Assembly: GCF_001039355.2 (NCBI RefSeq)
Contig: NW_019775393.1
Coordinates: 412,498 to 448,673, forward strand
Length of the DNA stretch: 36,176 bases
Reading direction: 5' to 3'
From: Lingula anatina
Lineage: Eukaryota > Brachiopoda > Lingulata > Lingulida > Lingulidae
Position numbers and translations under genes: made by a program. Shown here piece after piece: positions 29,901-36,176 of the stretch. Each line of letters starts with the position of its first letter. Within the stretch, counting starts at the first letter, position 1. The notes below the pieces were generated by a model. That model saw nothing but the letters and a program-made list of their open reading frames with translations. It was not told the DNA's origin and searched no databases.

Positions 29901-30456
29901 AATGTATGCTGTCATTTTCACTACATTCACATACTTCTTTAGGTTTGCTTCAAGCTGGTTGACTCATTACTAGACCAAGCAGACTTGGACACATTCTCAG
30001 ATCTTACAGACTCTGTTGATGTTGTTCTGGGACCAGAAAATAGCATATTACAGGTAAACAACAAACTTTGCAGCTCATTCATTAACACAGTTGCAGCATT
30101 CACAATAGGATCAACATGTAATGAAAAGTTACAGTGAGATTATTTTAGGTCGAAGTGAATCTGGTTACTAATGGGGCCCCCCGAGTCAAACTTGGTGCCA
30201 GGTTTTGTTTGAAGACTTGGTAACCTGCCAGTGTTTTAGTGTTACCTGCAGTATATCTAAGTTTAGGCAACTGCAAACATTCGCAACTATGATTACAGAT
30301 TTTTTACAGATTACAGTTACACGAACAGAACATATACCATGTCATCCTCATTAGGCATTATGCCATAACTTCTGCAAATTTTGTCAAAGGGAAATATTTA
30401 TGACTTTACTTTTTTTGCCCTTGTTAGTTCATCTGAACCCCTCCAAATAAGTTTCG

Positions 30457-30490
<34 letters not shown>

Positions 30491-32798
30491 TAGTATTCTT
30501 CATACAAGTTCCATGAAGATTTTTTTTCAGTTAAGTTAAAACTCCATTTTCATTGCAGGAATACCTTGATGCGTTTGTGGAAGCAGCAGCCAGTCCATAC
30601 GGGTGTTTGTTAGTTTGGGGTAAAGTGGCAGTTGCCACCAGAAAATGGTGGAGCCTCTCTTCTGTGGAGCTAGTATTATTGTCACTCCTAGTCAATTCTT
30701 TACCAAAGTGTTCTGCCAGGGATATTCCCATATTTCTCCCACATGGTAGCCCAAAGGTAAGTGTGTTTTCAGTGAAAAAATTCATGATAGAAATATTCTT
30801 GTTATTCTGATTGTCTGATGGTTGCATAAATATTGTTAGTTCTGTTCCTTGTCAGCTGTCAATCCTATTAAAGTTCAAATTTATCACATCTTTTTTTTTT
30901 TACCTTGATGACTTCAGAGAAATTCAGTTATTACTAGAGCCACTGTGGTATAATTTGTTGACATACCAAATATTTTTTATGCCTGATAGCGTCGTCTTTC
31001 CTTCAGTAGCTGTTACAAGGATGTTCAGCACATATTTTATGAAACTTTTAAAATTTAACAAAAGATAAAGAGTCACAATATTTTTCCCTGTCACTGCAGG
31101 TCCCCCATAGGTTATTAACATTCCAGTTAGTCCAGGGAGTAGAAGTCTGTGTAGTTTGTGGACCCACACCTTCCCTAGCAGAACTCCAGAGAGAGGTATG
31201 TTCAGGACTGTACTTGACTGGAGTCATCTGGATATTTGTCATGATACAAATCTGTAAAAAAAATAGCCCTGTATTCAATTTCTGATTATTTGTTTTCAAG
31301 GTTACATTAAATATCTGAAACCTGGGGCTAATGCCAAAGCTTCATCTTTAGAACCTTAATATTTTGAGAAGTTGGTTTTGTCATTTAAAACCTGGAGTTC
31401 TAGATGGTTCTGATGGCCGTTTTTGGTTTTGTCATTTAAAACCTGCAGTTCTAGATGGTTCTGATGGTTGTACAACTGTGATTTCACTCTAGGTGGACAG
31501 GTTCTGGAGAACTGCATTTGAGTATCTGAAATCCTCAACACGAATTCATCCCAGAAATTTCCCAACCAGTATTCTTACAGACCAAAGCATTTTAGGGTGA
31601 GCATGATACAAATTTAAAAGGCATGAGACTTTTGGTATGATATTAAAGGACAGTCAATTCATCCTTTCATATTATACATTTTAAGTTCCATTCACAACCA
31701 AATCATGTATGGTTCAGGTATGGAGTAAATATTATTTTCACGTAGGTTATCATCATAATGCAAAAATGCTTTTAACTTTAACACATTGTGATATTTAATC
31801 CTGCATTGTAGACATATATGAGTTTTATTGTGTAGTGTAATATCAATCCTATTTTCAGGTTTATTTTAATCAACAGAGAATCCCATAGGTGCCTGTGTAC
31901 AGTAGAACCCATGGAGGAAGACAGTAGTCGGCAGGGTGAGCACTGTTGTAAACCTCATAATTAGTGATTCCATTGAATATACTTTAGGTAGAGATTATAG
32001 GTATGAGAACAAATGAAAAAAAAATACCTGAGAAATGTATGATAGAAATATATATTGCTTTTTCTCTCTTTGCATATTCCTCATAACAACAGTGTTTCTG
32101 TGTATGACATATGTAATAACATGCTGTTGGATATTTGCTTTATATAAATTAATACTACTTAAGGTAGAAAAATTGGATAAATAATTTTTCTATATTTTTC
32201 TAGGCAAAACAATGAGCATATACAGAAGGAGGGAAATTCTTAGGGCATTTTACAAATCAGTTGTAAGGACAATATTTACACCTCCACAAAGTGATATGGA
32301 CTCTACGGAAACTGCAGATACATTACATACAAGGTTAAAACACAAAGCATTGGAGACATATATAGTATCTGAGACTCATAAATGTTTTGCCATGAATACC
32401 AATCCATATGAGTTGTACGTGTTGTACAGTATTCACATTCCTACATATGCATTAAGGTAAGTCCCAGAAGTACTGCAACATAATAAAATACCTTTGTAAA
32501 TAAGTTTGTCACCAGAAAAGCAGTTTTCATTAATCTATGCTCTAAAGAATATGTTTCAAAGCAAGGGTTTTTTAACTGCTGTTTTATTATACCCATTTTC
32601 AGTGTTCTATAAAGAATTATCCTTGTCATTGTGTTATGTGGAGAGATATCTTTGTCACTGAAAACTTATCTCTTAGAACTGTGTGTCATTTTACGTCTGG
32701 TTCTTTCCATTTGTAATAAAAATTTGATTATCTGTTTCAGATCTACAACCACAAAACTCTTAAGCTCGTTAATCAAAGAGAAAACAATGCAGGTATAG
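20946..32798 (+). CDS. FUZ: Fuzzy planar cell polarity protein homologue, complete, 416 aa
   Basis: CPLANE component that works with INTU and WDPCP at the ciliary base in intraflagellar transport, ciliogenesis and planar polarity (known from other animals). Ten coding exons: 20946-21023, 27552-27673, 29388-29541, 29943-30053, 30559-30756, 31100-31195, 31493-31596, 31859-31935, 32204-32456, 32741-32798. They sum to 1251 nt in one frame, ending in TAG; vertebrate FUZ is about 418 residues. Landmarks shared with FUZ: L-C-L-S then G-V-P-L-F (exon 1), LPFPVIGSLNGVHMF and V-V-W-K-V-F-H-D (exon 2), I-T-L-I-L and G-L-D-D-L-T-N-I-K-N-I-E-R (exon 3), A-R-D-I-P-I-F-L-P-H-G-S-P (exon 5), V-P-H-R-L-L-T and V-C-G-P-T-P-S-L (exon 6), R-C-L-C-T-V-E-P (exon 8). 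These are longin/roadblock-like fold regions. All introns are GT-AG. Confidence 0.95.
24740..25350. repeat. Degenerate minisatellite, ~60-75 bp unit
   Basis: At least seven diverged copies of a unit containing GACAGCTAGGGTAGGCTGG, then ACAGAGAACAGGGTATTCTG and TATAAAGGAATTCTGG. The core GACAGCTAGG-type word recurs about every 62-75 bp from roughly 24907 to 25313; the first part (24760-24890) is more diverged. No coding frame is preserved. Confidence 0.85.
26933..27318. mobile_element. Non-autonomous TIR element (MITE) with internal G-run and N
   Basis: AATAGAGTCTTTTCCACG at the left end (26933-26950) is repeated in exact reverse complement at 27301-27318. Further in, TTTTGCGGGA and CAGGGGGAAAG on the left have weaker inverted partners on the right (about 27240-27270). 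ACTCA flanks both sides (26927-26931, one base off, and 27319-27323), a possible target duplication. The centre holds a long G run and a single N at 27186, a likely sequencing break. Confidence 0.7.
30459..30492. repeat. Poly-A plus (TA)n tract
   Basis: An A run followed by TATATATA in the FUZ intron before exon 5. Simple sequence. Confidence 0.85.
31372..31468. repeat. 51-bp tandem duplication before FUZ exon 7
   Basis: TTGGTTTTGTCATTTAAAAC followed by CTGGAGTTCTAGATGGTTCT repeats at an offset of 51 bp with few changes. The second copy ends about 25 bp upstream of the exon 7 acceptor at 31491-31492, so it may include the branch-point region. Confidence 0.8.
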
Positions 32799-33472
32799 CG
32801 GTAGCTGAAAAATGGACCTCACCATCATTCAAGGCTAAATTATAGCAGCAGAGATTACCCTAAAAGTCCAGTCCAGCGTACAATCATTGTGATCTCTGAC
32901 AGTGTGACATGTTGCTGCTGTAGGTCAGCAAAACAAATCACAACAGCTGAGTGGCCAAATTCTGTGTCAAGTCCTGTGTACGTACCAAAGGATATTTTAC
33001 ACCCTGTACCGAGTGAGGACAGGAAGTAGGTAAATCCATCTGTTAGCATCTGTTTTGTGTACCATGTGATTTTGTTACTATGGCAGGGTTACCATGGAGC
33101 TTGTTGCCATGTGACCAGTGAGTTCTGTAATTTTTATAGAATGGCTGCTGACAGTTAGCAGGACATCATGTCACCATGTAATGTCAATTTTTTAGAGCAG
33201 TCAGATGTCCACTTTCATCATCCTGTTGCAAAGTAAGATTTCAGTACATCATTAACTCATTTTAAAATCTACTATATATATACTAAACTGCAAGCTTCCT
33301 GCTTTTACTGAGGGACACCTGATCAGGATATAAATATTACCATGGGAGGGCAGTGATGACATTCTAAAGTATATCACATTTACTTTGAAGTCAAGGTTGG
33401 TGGAGTAGTTATGTAATAGGTTGTGGCCGCGTTGTCCATCAGTGGAACATCAGTGTCTGACATGAAGCTAAC

Positions 33473-33478
33473 AATAAA
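33473..33478 (+). terminator. FUZ: Candidate FUZ poly(A) signal
   Basis: AATAAA about 675 nt after the FUZ stop codon, followed within 30 bp by a T-rich tract. It is the first canonical hexamer after the stop that I noticed. Plausible, but not proved without transcript ends. Confidence 0.4.
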
Positions 33479-33762
33479 GAAAGAGTTTTTGTAGCTAGTA
33501 AGGATTTTTTTTTTTTTTTTTTTTAAAGGGGGGGGGATAATGCCCAGGTTTGTGTTATTACATGTAACATGTCGTGTATTGGCAGCTATGAAATCTTACG
33601 TAAACATTTCATGGTACATATTGACAGTAAACCAGTTTTATGTTATATTGTTTTTAATTGACAAATTATTAAATTGTTTAATTTACAATTTATGTTATCA
33701 AAAGACAAACTCACCTTTAAATCCATGACTTTCATGAAGGATTTTAAACATTTGTGCGGATA

Positions 33763-34627
33763 TGACATTAGCATGTTTTTCATATTGCCATGAATAGAAC
33801 AGGTTCAGTCTCAGCTTTTTATTGTAGTCAAGTTTGCCAATGCACACAAATGTAAACTTTCTATTGAAATGCCTGAGGAGTGAACATAGCACTGCTGTTG
33901 ATCATCATGGTTACAGGCTTGTATTACACAAAATACTTGAAACTAGTATGTCATAAATCAGGTTTCATACAGACTGAACACAACCAGAAAGAGAGTTCTA
34001 AATTTTGATGGTGTTGTAATGTTGACATTGCTTTAATTGGATTCAGATCCAGCAATTTTTTTTTTAATTTTTCATTTTACTAAGTATTGAATACCATTAG
34101 TTGGGGTAGCATTTATGCCCACACACAAAATTTTAAAGGGTACATTCTTGATCTGCCAACTGTTTGTCAGTATTTCATCCTTCCAAACATTTCCNTGACA
34201 TTAGCATGTTTTTCATATTGCCATGAATAGAACAGGTTCAGTCTCAGCTTTTTATTGTAGTCAAGTTTGCCAATGCACACAAATGTAAACTTTCTATTGA
34301 AATGCCTGAGGAGTGAACATAGCACTGCTGTTGATCATCATGGTTACAGGCTTGTATTACACAAAATACTTGAAACTAGTATGTCATAAATCAGGTTTCA
34401 TACAGACTGAACACAACCAGAAAGAGAGTTCTAAATTTTGATGGTGTTGTAATGTTGACATTGCTTTAATTGGATTCAGATCCAGCAATTTTTTTTTTAA
34501 TTTTTCATTTTACTAAGTATTGAATACCATTAGTTGGGGTAGCATTTATGCCCACACACAAAATTTTAAAGGGTACATTCTTGATCTGCCAACTGTTTGT
34601 CAGTATTTCATCCTTCCAAACATTTCC
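33763..34627. other. Probable assembly duplication around N 34195 (432-bp direct copies)
   Basis: 33763-34194 and 34196-34627 are essentially identical at a constant offset of 433 and meet at the N. Neither copy contains an exon I can support. This has the same layout as the two other N-centred duplicates. Confidence 0.88.
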
Positions 34628-36176
34628 ACTTCCAACAAAAAACACATGTATGATATTTCCTATATAACACAATTTTTGACAAGATGGGGGGACTTGGTGC
34701 TAAATGTTGCGTCAACAGACATAAAATGTGCATTGATTTAGTCGGCAGCATCCTCCCTGCAGTGAGCTAGTTCATATATAATAGAAGACATTACAAGAAA
34801 CCTCCCCTTGTAACATTCCATCACCAGATGTGAACTTCATTAAACGGTGTAGTACAAACATTTCCTTGTGTGTTTATGTTCTTGTTAAACAAGAGAAGCA
34901 GGTGCAACTGCTGTGGAAATACACTGTACTGGGTGGTTGAGCTTAATCAGATGAAGAAATTATTATTTTAACACCCCAGATAGCATAAGAGTGGATCATA
35001 AATTGCACATTTTGTTTTTTGGTTGGTTAAAATGTTAACAATGTTCATTGGTGGTTTGTTACACAAAAACAAGTTTCATAGACATTAATAGTAGCTATCA
35101 CCACAAATAAGTTGAAGAAAAATGTATTTCAAAACCAGTGCATTTTAACTCTTGGAAGCATCACAAGTATTACATCTTTTGACACTTGAAATAAGTAGCT
35201 TTTTCTGAAATTTTTAGACTTCAATGTGGATATAAAAGTACCATATAATACAGCTGTTGCTTCCACTTGGTTGTTAGGTACATCACACCCCTATAAGATT
35301 TCCTGTCTGGTGGCAAAACATTGCCATATAATGATACAGTACAATAGGTCTTAAAATAGAATGACATAGATCTTATAGCAATTAAACAGTCTGGTACAGA
35401 TGTCTGCTTTTACATTTACAGCAGGCTTTGTTATTCGGGCAATTCAATTATTCACATTTACCTCTAAGAAAAGACAACAGATGTAATGCGGCAGAATTAT
35501 CAAGTTGACCAACCTTTTTCTGCTCACTGGTTTGGTTAATCTATGTTCATATTCATTAGTGATTACCAAATGTAATAGTTCCTGGCAGTTGAAATTGAGA
35601 ATCTCTTTTCTAGTCTGGAACATGTAATTATAGTAATTTATTATGTATAGTGCAACATTTCATATATTTTATCACTAGACATTAGTCATTTCCACTTGTA
35701 TTTATTCATTCATCATTATTTTTATATAGAAATAAAAATAAAATACTCAGTCCAAGACAACGTTTCTTAGTTTATTTTCTCAAATATATATTCAAGGGAT
35801 TACCTGTAGAAAATTACTTTCCTTCAATAAACATTAAAAAAATTACAATTTATCACAGTTTGTTCTTTGCATTCAGCCAATTCTTGCAAAAAAAGGATGA
35901 TTCATAAGTGTAACATCTGCTACATTTTTATGCTATAAGCAAGCACCTGGCAATTGTTTTGTTTAATCACTTCTACATGCAGCAGCTTGACACATGGAGT
36001 ATAAATTCACAACTCTTTACCTTCAATTATGCATTTTACACGATTTAAATATGAAAATAATGTACCACTTAAATCAATCAATATGATTAAATCTTAAACT
36101 ACACAATCCAAAACTGTTTTCTAGGTGACAAAATATAGTGTTAGGTATTAGGTAATTTCTGATTACCTTCTCAGAA
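34628..36176. other. AT-rich region downstream of FUZ, no recognised gene
   Basis: No coding exon, RNA gene or mobile element is recognised. TTTATT near 35772 could be a poly(A) signal of a minus-strand gene whose body lies beyond the right edge, but nothing else supports this. Confidence 0.4.

Noticed and set aside
32895-33029. Possible extra exon after FUZ (TAG|GTCAGC to AGGAAGTAG|GTAAAT)
   Set aside because: It has plausible splice borders and an open frame, but FUZ already ends at the expected length and position and the peptide resembles nothing I know; kept out without transcript support.

Overview
This is an animal nuclear genome window. Genes are split into many short exons with GT-AG introns, the introns are AT-rich and carry microsatellites and small DNA transposons, and two genes share a divergent promoter. 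The absence of dense genes and the presence of extracellular-module receptors rule out a prokaryote. The FN3-rich phosphatase with MEGF-type EGF modules, the high apparent heterozygosity and the abundant hairpin MITEs suggest a marine invertebrate, perhaps a bivalve mollusc. That taxonomic guess is inference and is not proved by anything here.

Three genes are supported. (1) Positions 13589 to 91, minus strand: the 5' part of a receptor-type protein tyrosine phosphatase (RPTP). I traced 21 coding exons that join in one frame over 3459 nt (1153 residues): signal peptide, EGF, kringle, EGF, about seven FN3 domains, a transmembrane helix, a juxtamembrane wedge and the first ~55 residues of the catalytic domain. 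The gene runs off the left edge. The membrane-proximal, juxtamembrane and early catalytic sequences resemble the R2B group (PTPRM/K/T/U), but the EGF-kringle-EGF head is unlike that group. (2) Positions 19520 to 17361 plus an upstream non-coding exon ending at 20823, minus strand: a 550-residue zinc finger protein with one C2HC and two C2H2 fingers and an Asp/His-rich octapeptide repeat. (3) Positions 20946 to 32798, plus strand: a complete ten-exon FUZ (fuzzy planar cell polarity effector) gene encoding 416 residues. The zinc finger gene and FUZ diverge from a promoter of roughly 100 bp with NRF1-like and YY1-like sites.

Layout: 1-13.6 kb RPTP gene, with a Tc1-like transposase remnant in one intron; 13.6-15.3 kb intergenic, with two foldback elements; 15.3-17.4 kb probable 3' UTR of the zinc finger gene; 17.4-20.9 kb zinc finger gene; 20.9-32.8 kb FUZ, with a 6.5-kb first intron holding a minisatellite and a TIR element; 32.8-36.2 kb downstream sequence without a recognised gene.

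Three of the four N positions lie exactly between two near-identical direct copies (192, 380 and 432 bp). This looks like unmerged contig ends, and it creates false duplicates of an RPTP exon and of the zinc finger gene's first coding exon. The best biological leads are the kringle-bearing RPTP, its triplicated signal-peptide exon and a decayed FN3 exon within it.
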